Part shown: positions 50,230-61,500 of the stretch, piece by piece | Layout of the letters: every line of letters begins with the position of its first letter | Numbering within the stretch: the stretch's first letter is position 1 | Source of the DNA: Halichondria panicea | Lineage: Eukaryota > Porifera > Demospongiae > Suberitida > Halichondriidae | Length of the DNA: 64,000 bases | Direction: 5' to 3' | Assembly: GCF_963675165.1 (NCBI RefSeq) | Contig: NC_087386.1 | Location: 6,454,066 to 6,518,065, forward strand | Made by a program: the position numbers and the translations under genes | The notes under the pieces: model-generated | Databases searched by the model: none | The model's input: the letters and a program-made list of their open reading frames with translations, nothing else | What the model was told of the DNA's origin: nothing

Positions 50230-50970
50230 ATGGGGATCACAGTGGAGTTGTGGAGAGCTCGCATTGGGCAGTTCAGTGGTGGGAGGGGATCACGACCACA
50301 CAGTAAAGCTCCCTCGACAAAACAGCCTCTACACTTCAGTGATACAGTGGGTACTACTGCAAAAGTTGTTCAAGGAGGCTTGCTTTTATTGTTAATTCTC
50401 AAGTTTCTGAGTTCTCACGACAAATCACTTTTGCTAAAACGCACAAGAAATGCTGGTCTCCTGATGATTGCCATTGTTGGGTTGGTCCACTCTCTTGCCC
50501 ATCTCTTGCTGCTAGCTGGAGACATTGAGAGCAATCCTGGGCCACAAATGGGTAAGTTGTATGATTTATATTGTGAAGGTGGATGTTTCTAAATTTTCCA
50601 TATTATTGTTACAGACGAAGTTCTGGCTCTCCATGAGCATCTAGAGGACGCTTACAGCAAGCTGTTCAAGGCTCGTACAGAATGGTTCAATATTGGGCTA
50701 ATTCTAGGTGTCGATGGCAAGACTCTTACTGCTATCCGCCAGGAGCATTCTAGTAACCATGGTGACTGTCTCCGAGATATGTTGGCTCATCGTATCAAAA
50801 CAATGGATTCACTCACTTGGGGAGATCTGTGCAAGAGTCTTAGACATGTCACAGTAGGACGCAGTGATGTGGCTGATGAAATCGAAGCAGGTATTTTTAG
50901 TACAGGTATAGCTGAACCTCTCCAACAAAAATGTGTCAGTATATGGCACTCGTTTGTTTGTGATATCTGA
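50230..50970 (+). CDS. 2A-leader/death-domain protein (two exons)
   Basis: Exons 50230-50551 and 50615-50970 join in phase 1 to give 225 codons. The N-terminus reads MGITVELWRARIGQF, then a basic/serine region, a hydrophobic stretch (GGLLLLLILKF, about residues 52-62) and a second one (LLMIAIVGLVHSLAHLLLLA) directly before G-D-I-E-S-N-P-G-P (residues 97-105). D-x-E-x-N-P-G-P is the 2A ribosome-skipping signature; separation is expected between G104 and P105. Downstream, PQM leads into a death domain: LALHEHLEDAYSKLF, EWFNIGLILGV, CLRDMLAHRIK, LTWGDLCKSLR and GRSDVADEIEA. 2A leaders before immune receptors and in LINEs are known in several invertebrates. The leader may be a targeting signal when skipping fails. 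A GTATTT donor at 50,891 may offer an alternative end; as read the last exon stops at 50,970 and an AATAAA lies at 51,040. Confidence 0.75.
50518..50544 (+). promoter_or_regulatory. 2A ribosome-skipping motif (coding)
   Basis: Encodes GDIESNPGP just after a hydrophobic helix in the first exon. All residues of the D-x-E-x-N-P-G-P core are present. Confidence 0.85.
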
Positions 50971-51039
50971 GTATGCTGACCTGGATTCCATAGTGCTGTG
51001 TTTATAGCATGCATACCTTCCCATTAAAGTTTGTTGTCA

Positions 51040-51045
51040 AATAAA
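51040..51045 (+). terminator. Poly(A) signal AATAAA
   Basis: 70 bases after the stop of the 2A/death-domain gene. A related block with AATAAA occurs at 63,947-63,952. Confidence 0.6.
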
Positions 51046-51224
51046 AGCGAGCAAAAGCTGAACTTGCACGTTGACTGCATGGCTAGCTAGATCTAGCTAG
51101 CTATACACGCCGCTTTTATTCGAGGTACGTATTTTCAGCTGTTTTATTTCTTTTTCCCTAAGACTCCTAGTCTCAAAGCTAGACTCCTCCCTAGGGGTCA
51201 AGTTCCTATGTGTGAAACTCATGT

Positions 51225-51386
51225 TAGAAGTCCACGAATTTCTTGGACTGGTATAATTAACCGCACAGGACGTGCATGCCCACTATCTGCCATGAACATG
51301 ATCCTTATATTCATGACTAATTGTGGGCGTGTATGTCTTGTGCGGTTAAATTACCGTTCAAGAAATTCGTGGACTTTTAACAGGCG
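51225..51386. repeat. Foldback, about 160 bp
   Basis: Arms of about 60 bp starting GTTAGAAGTCCACGAATTTCTT and ending AAGAAATTCGTGGACTTTTAAC, both containing a GCGGTTA/TAACCGC block, around a 40-base centre. Confidence 0.8.
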
Positions 51387-51448
51387 TTTCATTAGAGGAA
51401 CACTTAACCAGACTATCTCTATATCCCCTAAGTAGGAGCAAAAGTGCA

Positions 51449-51876
51449 TAAGAAGAGAAGAGTGTCGAACTACTGATATCTACACAAACACTGTGCACAA
51501 AGTAACATGACTCACACGTGATAAAGTATTGTAAACATACTAGTAATCTCCTAGTAAATGTTAACCGTGACGTTTTTAGGGGTGTGGTATCTAGCTAGTT
51601 GTTTGTGTTTAACGTTTAGAGCTCATGGAGCTGCTCACGCACACTGATAGGAGACGATCTCTTCACAAAAATCATCTAAATAGAGACAATAGTCGAGTTG
51701 ATCCTCTTCACTTGCACTCTTTATTCACTATTAACAACTTCTGTGCATTGCGTAATTATGCGCAAACGTCATCAATTGCGATACTCACGTGCAATTGACA
51801 GGATGTCACGTTACTTTGTGCACAGTGTTTGTGTAGAGGTATCGGTAGTTCAACACTCTTCTCTTCTGCCTGGCCT
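51449..51876. repeat. Foldback, about 430 bp
   Basis: Arms AGAAGAGAAGAGTGT...CACAAACACTGTGCACAAAG (51,449 on) and its inverted, slightly diverged copy (51,795-51,876). No coding capacity seen. Confidence 0.75.
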
Positions 51877-51879
51877 CGA

Positions 51880-52260
51880 GACTACAAGACTTTGCTGTGT
51901 TCTTAATGCACCACTGAAACTCAGCTATCAAAGTTCAGCATGCCTGTGATGCTCTTGTTACTTGCTGCTTACTAGCCAGCTTTCATGCTCATACATACAT
52001 CTGCATTTATTGTGTAACACTCCTATAGTACATAATTATGATCTGAGTCAGATACCACACCGTACACTACAATGTGACTAGAGCAGGTATGTTTCAAGGG
52101 TATTAACTTTTGGAATGACCATGCATGCATGGCTAAGGCAGGTGGGCTGCCATCAGAAATTACGCTATTAACCACAGTATGGTTGTAGACACTAGTATGA
52201 CATGCGGCGACCTTATGCACTTACCTTTTTATTGCCAATTATTAATTTTGGCGACACTCA
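51880..52260. other. Non-coding spacer before array 2
   Basis: No recognised gene; ends in a MITE remnant (GGCGACACTCACC, near 52,250) next to the c exon. Confidence 0.4.
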
Positions 52261-52325
52261 CCTTGATTTGCCAAAATTACCCGCTATATATATATGGTAT
52301 GGTTTATGGTCTATATATATAACAG

Positions 52326-52584
52326 GACAACCAGACAGCTCTGTATGCAGCCAGTAGTCATGGACATGATGAGATAGTGAGGGTCCTCTTAGCAGCCAAG
52401 GCTACAGTCAACACTGAGGACAAGGTTAGTTTTGTTGTACAAACACATTTACCACAACATTGATGTATGCGCATGCATGCAGGATGGACAGACCCCTCTT
52501 TACATAGCCAGTTACATTGGTCATCAGAAATGTATGGAGCTCCTAATCAATGCTGGGGCCAGTGTTGATGTGACCACAGAAGAG
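52326..52584 (+). CDS. Array 2 exons c and d
   Basis: c 52326-52424 (DNQTALYAASSHGH) and d 52483-52584 (DGQTPLYIASYIGHQ). The d exon is 102 bp, ending DVTTEE, and its c-d intron is only 58 bp and lacks the usual tract. Confidence 0.82.
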
Positions 52585-55500
52585 GTGAGTGTAAGCATAG
52601 ATTGAAAAGGAAGGGGATTGGAAACGACCAGGCCTCCCTGTGTAAATGGTTGAAACACTCCGCGTTATGATTTCGCGCTCGCGATTATTTTTGTTTTGAC
52701 CGTACTCTGGTTGTATTTCAACTGTTTCTAGCTCTCCTATCCACTAGCGATCACTCAGAGGCTGGGAGGTTACTCTAGAGAAGTAAGTTTACACCACTGA
52801 CAAGCTCTAACTTGTCTAAGTCCGCTGTCTTTACTCTGTTTTTAGTTTTTGTTGAGTATAGCTTGAATTACTCCATGTCAACTTTTCTCTTTCCCTGCTG
52901 CAAAGCCTAAACAGCAAAAGACATTGCTTGACTTGGTTATTATGTATCTAAGTGCTATATAGAATGGTTTCATGCCATGGATAAGCTTTACTGTTCATAA
53001 ACGTTTGCAGTATAGTCCTTCAAACTGCTTTAATATACTTTTAGACACACCACGGGCCTTAACCTCTCACGACTTCATAGTAAGGGCTGTTCCTTCTTTT
53101 ATAGCATTTATTTGTTTAGTGATAGTGGTTGCGTTGCTTAGTCGACCTTTTAGAGCTATATTCTCTTTACTTTTTAGAATATTCAACATTAAAAGTGATC
53201 AATTTCACCATTTCTATGTACAGCACATTGTATGGCAGCCAAGACAGGTAATGAGCATGCTGATTATAAAATAATCCCTTGTAGTTTTAGCCACACCCTA
53301 TAACGCGGAGTGTTTCACGCAAAAATTTTCGTTTCCAATCCCCTTCCTTTTCAATCTATGGTGTAAGTAGCTGTACACACGTCTTATAGAGATCACTATA
53401 GCCTATACAGAGCCGTCCCATGCATGTTCTGTTTACCTGTGTTGCTGGCACCAGAGTTAGTCACATGTTTTTGCATGTAGAGAGCACTGGTATAGTTGTG
53501 TATGATGTAAATGTATAGTCACGTGATTGCCTTGAGGCGTAGCCGCACGAAGGATACGGTAAAGCTGACTGTGTAGTTCTACGGTGGCCCTGAGCACTAC
53601 TAGTAGTTTACCTTAGCTACTTGATAGTTCAACTACCTTAGCTACTTTGAAGTTGACCTTTGAACTGTATGTTAATGCTGCTGTAGCCATGCTCTACATA
53701 GCGACTAGAGATCAATAATGAGAGCTACATATATATATACAGGTACTGAGGATTATCTGCAGCCGGTCAGTTCTACCCTATGGGTAACAACAATGCAAGA
53801 CGAGAGTACCACACTTGATTCATTTGGAAGTTACATGTTATTCAACAAAACTATAGTCTAATAGCTTGGGGGCAAATCAATAGGATTAGGATACCACTTT
53901 CTCCTCTTCCCCTTCCCCTCCCCCTCTGAGAAAAGGTCTGGCCACCATGCAGACTAATACAATACATGCAGTTCAAGTTCTCTGTGTATCTATAGGTCTA
54001 TGCCTAATCCACAATTGCAGCACAAGAATTCTGTCTATACAATGGTTCTGGTGTGGTACTCTCGTCTTACATTGCTGTTAGATAATCCTCAGTACCTGTA
54101 TACATATGTAGCTTAGTCTCGAGTTCCAGCCAGTTCTCATTGTAAGCGTGGGAGGGAGAGAACCATCTGGTGACTCTGGGGGCAGAGCGTTCTGTCAGTC
54201 AGGAATGTAATCATCCTGTTAACCAGGTGGATAATAACCCACAATTAGAACTGTGTATTCTCGAAGCTATCTTATATTCTTGTGGGTAAGGCTCCAATGA
54301 ATATACTCTACCAACATTCTGTCCGACGACAGATGCCCAGAGTCACCAGACGGTTCTCTCCCTCCCACGCTTACAATGAGAACCAGCTGGAATTCGAGAC
54401 TAATATGTAGCTCTCATTATTGATCTCTAGTCGCTATGTAGAGTATGGCTACAGTAGAATTAATGTACAGTTCAAAGGTCAACTGCGAAGTAGCTATAAG
54501 GTACTTGAACTATCAAGTAGCTAAGGTAGGTAAACTATCAAGTAGCTAAGGTGAACTACTATAGCTAGTAGCACGCTCAGGGCCACCATATTCAAAATGA
54601 GTTAGTAAAGCGCTAGCCTCGAGACCAGGCTGATTAATTAAAATACGGCCTGGTCTCTATTGCATGGATGATAGTGCACATGCGCGAACTGAGTTACCCA
54701 GAATCTGGGTAACTCGTTATACTTTAGTAAACCTTTGGAAAATTATACCATAAACTAGTTTGTTTACTACTTTCTTTCCGTATTAATTTTAACAAATACT
54801 TGTCTCCGGTGAAGCCGTGGCTTATGCTCTCTATTGCCTTGTCGAGAAGACTTGCTGGCTAGCTGTGGCCCTCTATGGTGTTGTTGAGAAAGAACATATT
54901 AACTACGCTGCAATGAAGGCATCCAAAATCCTGAACCTACTAAGGAGGAACCTCCACCACTCTTCTAAGACAGCCAAATCTAAAGCCTACACTGGACTAG
55001 TCCACCCTAACCTGGAGTATGCAGCTCCAGTTTGGTCTCCGCACAAAGTGTGCGACATCAGTAATCTGGAAAAAGTGCAGAAAAGGGCAGCAAGGTGGAT
55101 AGGGGCCAAATGGAATAGAACACAATGGGACAAATCTTACGAGGAGTGTGCAGACATAATCTCAACTGGCTCACCCTGACTAAACGTCATGAGTTTCTAA
55201 TCTGCTGTCAGACATTTAAAATAATGAACAAAATGGATTGCCTCCAATTCTCGGATTTTTACTCCTTCAATACTTTAAACACTCGTTCTCATAGTCTTTC
55301 TTTAGTTTGTAAATACGCTAGTTTAAATAGCTATAGATTTTCTTTTTTTGTTAATAGTATTTTCCTGTGGAATTTGTTACCCGCTACAATTGCTTACAGT
55401 TGTTCGTATAGTATTTTTAAATCTAACCTTAAGACTTACTTTTTTAATAGTTTTCTAGTTTTTAGCCTTTTAAAATGTCTTGGTTTGTTTGTTCTGTTCT

Positions 55501-58500
55501 TGTTGTTTGCTTTTTGTTTTGTTTATTTATTTGTTTGTTTGTTTGTTTGTGTAATGGGGAGCACCTTTGTAAGGCAATATTGCCTATGTGTGACCCTTTC
55601 CCCTAGCTGTGGATAAATTTATTCAATTCAAGAAGGCTTGCACACTAGTCTGAAGCCAGAAGAATTAAGCTCTTATTTGTACAGAAACCAAGTTCAAAAC
55701 ATCACGACCATCCAACCATCATAGAGGTAGATGAGAGCCTATTCTGGTTTCAGACTAGTGTGCAATTAAGCCTTCTCGACAACACCATAGAGTGCCACAG
55801 CTATAGCTATAGCTAGCTAGGCTATAAAGCTTCATATTATCAAGGGCGTATGAATAGAAGAGGGCATGCAACTACAATCTATCGTATTACAAATGGGCTT
55901 GCAGTTCTCTTCTTACTCTTGCAGCTACCAATACTAAGCGTTCTATAGTGCAGAGCTAACAACTACTAAGTAGAGTATACCAGAACTCGGTGAACAAGTT
56001 TTGCTACGCAGTCTTCTGAAAAGGCTGCAATGGCATTCCAAGTAAGCTAAACTAGGCATAACTCGAGAACGAAGCATTATTTTGCAAATCCACGAATTAT
56101 AATTCAAATAAACATGACTAGAAGCCTATAATTATATAGAAATCTTTACTTGCACTTGATTGATCCTTGAGCAGCTGTAGCAGTTTACACAGACACCCAG
56201 ACACACAAACACACTACCGTATACCTCGCTTGCGCATTTGTATCAAGGCATAATTATCTGTGCTAGTATATAGATATGTTATGTAGATTTGACACATCTA
56301 CCAAGGCATCAGCACCCGCGCATTATATAATGAGTGGGTCTGTGATGATTGATGGTTCACCTGCTCACACTATCTTCTCTGTACAGGATGGAGCCACTGC
56401 ATTGTATGTAGCCGCTCAGAATGGTCATGTGAGGGCAGTTCAAGTGTTAATCGTGGCAAAGGCTCAAGTGAACATTCAAAAGACGGTGAGATTTACTACT
56501 TGGGTGCTATTATAATTATTTGGGTGTGTATAGGATGGTTGGACAGCATTGCACATTGCCAGTCAGGAGGGTCACTGTGAAATTGTTAGAATGTTGTTGG
56601 AGGCCAAAGCTGACGTCAACATCAAGACTACTGTGAGTCACGCCGCATGGTGGTGTTTGTGTACCTTGCTGATTCCATGGTTGAGTGTGTGTACTGTCAC
56701 CTCTGTATGTATGACTGCATGGAAGTCACTCAGTATAGTTGTATTGTCAACTTGGTGTTCTGTACTTGAGCTTTGCTAGTTGAGTCTTCGCTAGTTAGTG
56801 ACCTTTTGTTGGTAACATGCGGAGACTATAAATGACAAGCAACTTGTAAGAATAGCTAGCTAACCAGCCACTAAAGTGAAGTAAGAAAAAATGCTGATGT
56901 GACTAGTGAACCTGTTGACATAGATCTGCATGTCTGGTATTCACTGTGCATGCAATCTTCATCACTTATTGGGCTGCTCTCACATTGTCATATTCTTTCA
57001 CATTATAATGCAGAACATGAAATTGCTATATTTCTGTACAACTTGTCGATCTAGTTGTTAATTAATTAAGGTTACGGTAAACTAGATGTAGCAGCTAAAA
57101 TGAGTTAGAGTCCAGCTGAAACGCAGTAGTCATTTCATGGCTCGAATCGACTTTTTTACTGGGTATATAGCTTAGGTATACAGTCTACTGTAGCTTCACT
57201 ATATGCAGGGCGGCTCGAGGATATATTTTAAAAAGGCTATACCAAAAGGCTGTTTTCCTTGGCTCAGACCACCATTTACTATTATTTTGTGAGAGTTTTT
57301 TGGCCTGGAAAGAAGAAAAGCCTTGTGAGCTGCCCTCCAGAATGGTAAAAAGCATTGTATAAGAGCAAGAACACAGAGCTAGATATACTAGACATATTTT
57401 TCGAGGGTATTAATTTCTGCTATTTCTGCGAATGATAGTAAAATCATGTATACCCGCAGATAATTGGGATAATGCACTTGTGAGTAATTAGAAATGCTGT
57501 TGATTTTACAATTGAGCCTCGGCAGAATTTAATACATGCAAATTTGACAAATCTACCTGTAAAATATGTAACCTGAAGGTATTTATCACGTATGTGCTTC
57601 AAACTCTGAATTTATAGTTTCATGGGAATATTCATGAGCGAACAGTTTATGCCTATAATTTCTAAGGATAATATTATGGTGTAGTGCTGTGTACAGCTTG
57701 GATCTTGCTATACATGGCTGCTAGCACTTAGCAGATACTTCAATGCAGGTTGCATGCATGGTTTTGTTGCATTTCTCACAACATTATTTACACAGTTGGG
57801 AGCGACCCCTCTTTGGGCAGCCAGTTTTCATGGTCAACAGAAATGTATGAAGCTCCTAATCGATGCTGGGGCCAATGTTGATGTACCCAATGAGGTGAGT
57901 GTAAGTATAGCTGTACACACATCTCAGAGGCCACTAGCCACAGAGCCTCCCCATGTTCTGTTGACCTGGTCCATTATATATAGACACCAGAACTAGTCAT
58001 GTTTGTGTAGAGAGCACTGGTGGTTGGTGTATCCCCTGACATTAATGTAGATAGTCATGTGATATTGTATAGTGAGTGGGTCTGTGATGAGTGATGGTTC
58101 ACCTGCTCACACTATCTTGACTCTGTACAGGCTGGAGCCACTGCGTTGAATGTAGCTGCTCAGAGTGGTCATGTGAGGGCAGTGGAAGTGTTGATTGCTG
58201 CAATGGCTCAAGTGAACATTCAAGTGAAGGTGAGATTTACTGCTTGTCTGCTTAAAAGTATTTGGATCTGTACAGAATGGAGCCACAGCATTGTACATGG
58301 CCAGTCAGAATGGTCATTGCGGAATTGTTAGAATGTTGTTGGAGGCCAAAGCTGATGTCAACATCAAGACTACTGTGAGTCACGCTGCATGCATGGTGGT
58401 GTTTGTGTACCCTGCTGATTCCATGGTTGAGTGTTGTGTGTACTGTCACCTCTGTATGTATATGACTGCATGGACCGGGGCGTGCAGGGGAGGTGCTTTG

Positions 58501-61500
58501 GGCACCCCCACCTGACTCTACTTAAAGCTTACTTAAAGATCCAGTTGAGCTCAGCACTCCAGATTTAGCTTGTTAGCTGCATACTGAACTAGATAATCTA
58601 GCTATTCACCTAAGAGAGTAGTTTTTAGTTAGTAGTTGGACTCGAGTTATGAAAGAATTTGTTGATTTGCATGCTGGTTTTAAATTTTAAACTGCATGGA
58701 AGGTCACAGAGGGTTCAGCTATTCACTTCCTGCATGCATGGGTGGAGCTATATTTGTATGTAGGCTTCTCTATGCATTGGGCCATGCCCAACTATGCAGA
58801 TGATGTCACTAATAAGAGGTGTGGTTTCTGGTCAACCAAATTTCGGCACTGCGCGGCTGAAAATTAGGCGCTTTGCACCATCTTTTATTTATAAAAACAC
58901 CCCCTTCTCCAAAATCCTGGCTACGCCCCTGATGGAGGTCACTCAGTATAGTTGTATTGTCAACTTGGTATTCTGTGTACTTGAGCTTCGCTAGTTGAGT
59001 CTTCGCTAGTTGGTGACCTTTTGTTGGTAACATGCGGAGACTATAAATAACAATAAGAATAGCTAGCTAACCAGCCACTAAAGTAAAGTAAGAAAAGATG
59101 CTCATGTGACTAGTGAACCTGTAGGCGTAGATCTGCATGTCTGGTATTCACTGTGCATGCAACCTTCATCACTTATTGGGCTGCTCTCACTTGTCATGTT
59201 CTTTCACATAATTATAATGCAGAACATGAAATGGCTATATTTCTGTACAACTTGTCGATGTAGTTGTTAATTAATTAAGGTTACGGTAAACTAGATGTAG
59301 CGGCTAAAATGAGTTAGAGTCCAGCTGAAACGCAGTAGTCATTTCATGGCTTGAATAGACATTTTTACCATAAAGCTTAGGTATACAGTCTACTGTAGCT
59401 TCACTATATGCAGGGCGGCTCGAGGATATATTTTGAAAAAAGGCTATACCAAAAGGCTGTTTTCCTTGGCTCAGACCACCATTTACTATTATTTTATGAG
59501 AGTTTTTTGGCCTGGAAAGAAGAAAAGCCTTGTGAGCTGCCCTCCAGAATGGTAAAAAGCATCGTATAACAGCAAGAACACAGAGCTAGATATACTAGAT
59601 ATATTTTTCGAGGGTGTTAATTTCTGCTATTTCTGCTAATGATAGTAAAATCATGTATACTCGCAGATAATTGGAAAATGCGATTAAAATCACTTGTAGA
59701 AAACGCTGTTGATTTTATAATTGAGCCTGCGCAGAATTTAATACATGCAAATTTAACAAATCTACTTGTAAAAATATGTAACCTGAAGGTAGTTAATCAC
59801 GTATGTGCTTCAAACTCTGAATTTATAGTTTCATGGGAATATTCATGAGCAAACAGTTTACGTCTACAGTAGACTCTCGTTAATCCGGTCACCCTTGGGA
59901 CCATGCAGCTTGGCCGGAATAGCGAGGTGGCTGTATTTCGGGAAATAGCCGCAGCTTAAAAACGACCTTACCTCGAATCTAATGACTAATTTTGCGGTTC
60001 TTGTCTCGAGGATAATGAAGGATAATGAATCATTCTGTTCTCTCTTTAAGTGTAATCCTTGCTAAACCACACCCAAAACGCCATATCTGGCCATAATACA
60101 CGTATAAAATTACATTGAAAACCTTGAAAGCACTGGTATACGGAATAGCGAGTGGCCGTACTTCAGGGTGAGTTTTGTGCAGTAAACATAATTATAGCTA
60201 GCATTCCGTGCCAAACCAAATGGCTGGTATATCGAGGTGGCCGTACTTCAGAGAGCCGGAATAGCAAGAGTCTACTGTATAATCCCTAAGGATAATATTA
60301 TGGTGTATAGTGCTGTGTACAGCTTGGATCTTGCTATACATGGCTGCTAGCACTTGGCAGATACTTCAATGCAGGTTGCATGCATGGTTTTGTTGCATTT
60401 CTCACAACATGCATTTACACAGTTGGGAGCGACCCCTCTTTGGGTAGCCAGTTTCAATGGTCAACAGAAATGTATGGAGCTTCTAATCAATGCTGGGGCC
60501 AATGTTAATGTATACCCAATCAGGTGAGTGTAAGTAGCTGTACACACATCTCAGAGGCCACTAGCCACAATGATGAGTGATGGTTCACCTGCTCACACTA
60601 TCTTGACTCTGTACAGGGATACACTGCGTTGTGGGTAGCTGCTCAGAATGGTCATGTGAGGGCAGTGGAAGTGTTGATTGCTGCAATGGCTCAAGTGAAC
60701 ATTCAAGCGAAGGTGAGATTTACTGTTTGTCTGCTTAAAAGTATTTGGATCTGTACAGGATGGAGCCACTGCATTTTACGTGGCCAGTCAGAATGGTCAC
60801 TGTGGAATTGTTAGAATGTTGTTGGAGGCCAAGGCTGACGTCAACATCAAGAATAATGTGAGTCACGCTGCATGCATGGTGGTGTTTGTGTACTCTGCTG
60901 ATTCCATGGTTGAGTGTGTGTACTGTCATCTCTGTGTATGAGTGGACTGAGTAGTGGAGAGTGTACAATTAGCTGGTCCAGTTGCAGTGATATATAATTA
61001 TATGGTTTATGGTCTATAACAGAACAACCAGACAGCTCTGCATGTAGCCAGCAGTAATGGACATGACGAGATAGTGAGGGTCCTCTTAGCAGCCAAGGCT
61101 ACAGTCAGCACTCAGGAGAAGGTTGGTTTTGTTTTACAAACACATTTCCCACAACATGCTGTTTACATTGTTTTCCTCCTATGTACAGTCGGGACGGACT
61201 CCTCTTTGGACAGCCAGTTTTAGTGGTCAACAGAAATGTATGGAGCTCCTAATTGATGCTGGGGCCAATGTTGATGTACCCAATGAGGTGAGTGTAAGTA
61301 GCTGTACACACATCTCAGAGGCCACTAGCCACAATGATGAGTGATGGTTCACCTGCTCACACTATCTTGACTCTGTACAGGATGGAGCCACTGCGTTGTA
61401 TGTAGCTACTCAGAATGGTCATGTGAGGGCAGTGGAAGTGTTGATTGCTGCAATGGCTCAAGTGAATATTCAAGCGAAGGTAAGATTTACTGCTTGTCTG

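Larger units (their letters stand above)
58276..60530 (+). repeat. Segmental duplication in array 2, copy 2 (with two insertions)
   Basis: Longer than copy 1 by about 888 bp, of which 865 bp are the hAT-like (457 bp) and pogo-like (401 bp) insertions plus their target duplications. Confidence 0.85.

Noticed and set aside
52972-53274. 100-codon hydrophobic frame as a membrane protein gene
   Set aside because: It lies wholly inside a TIR element, with no homology recognised and no splice or start support; noted only as part of the element.
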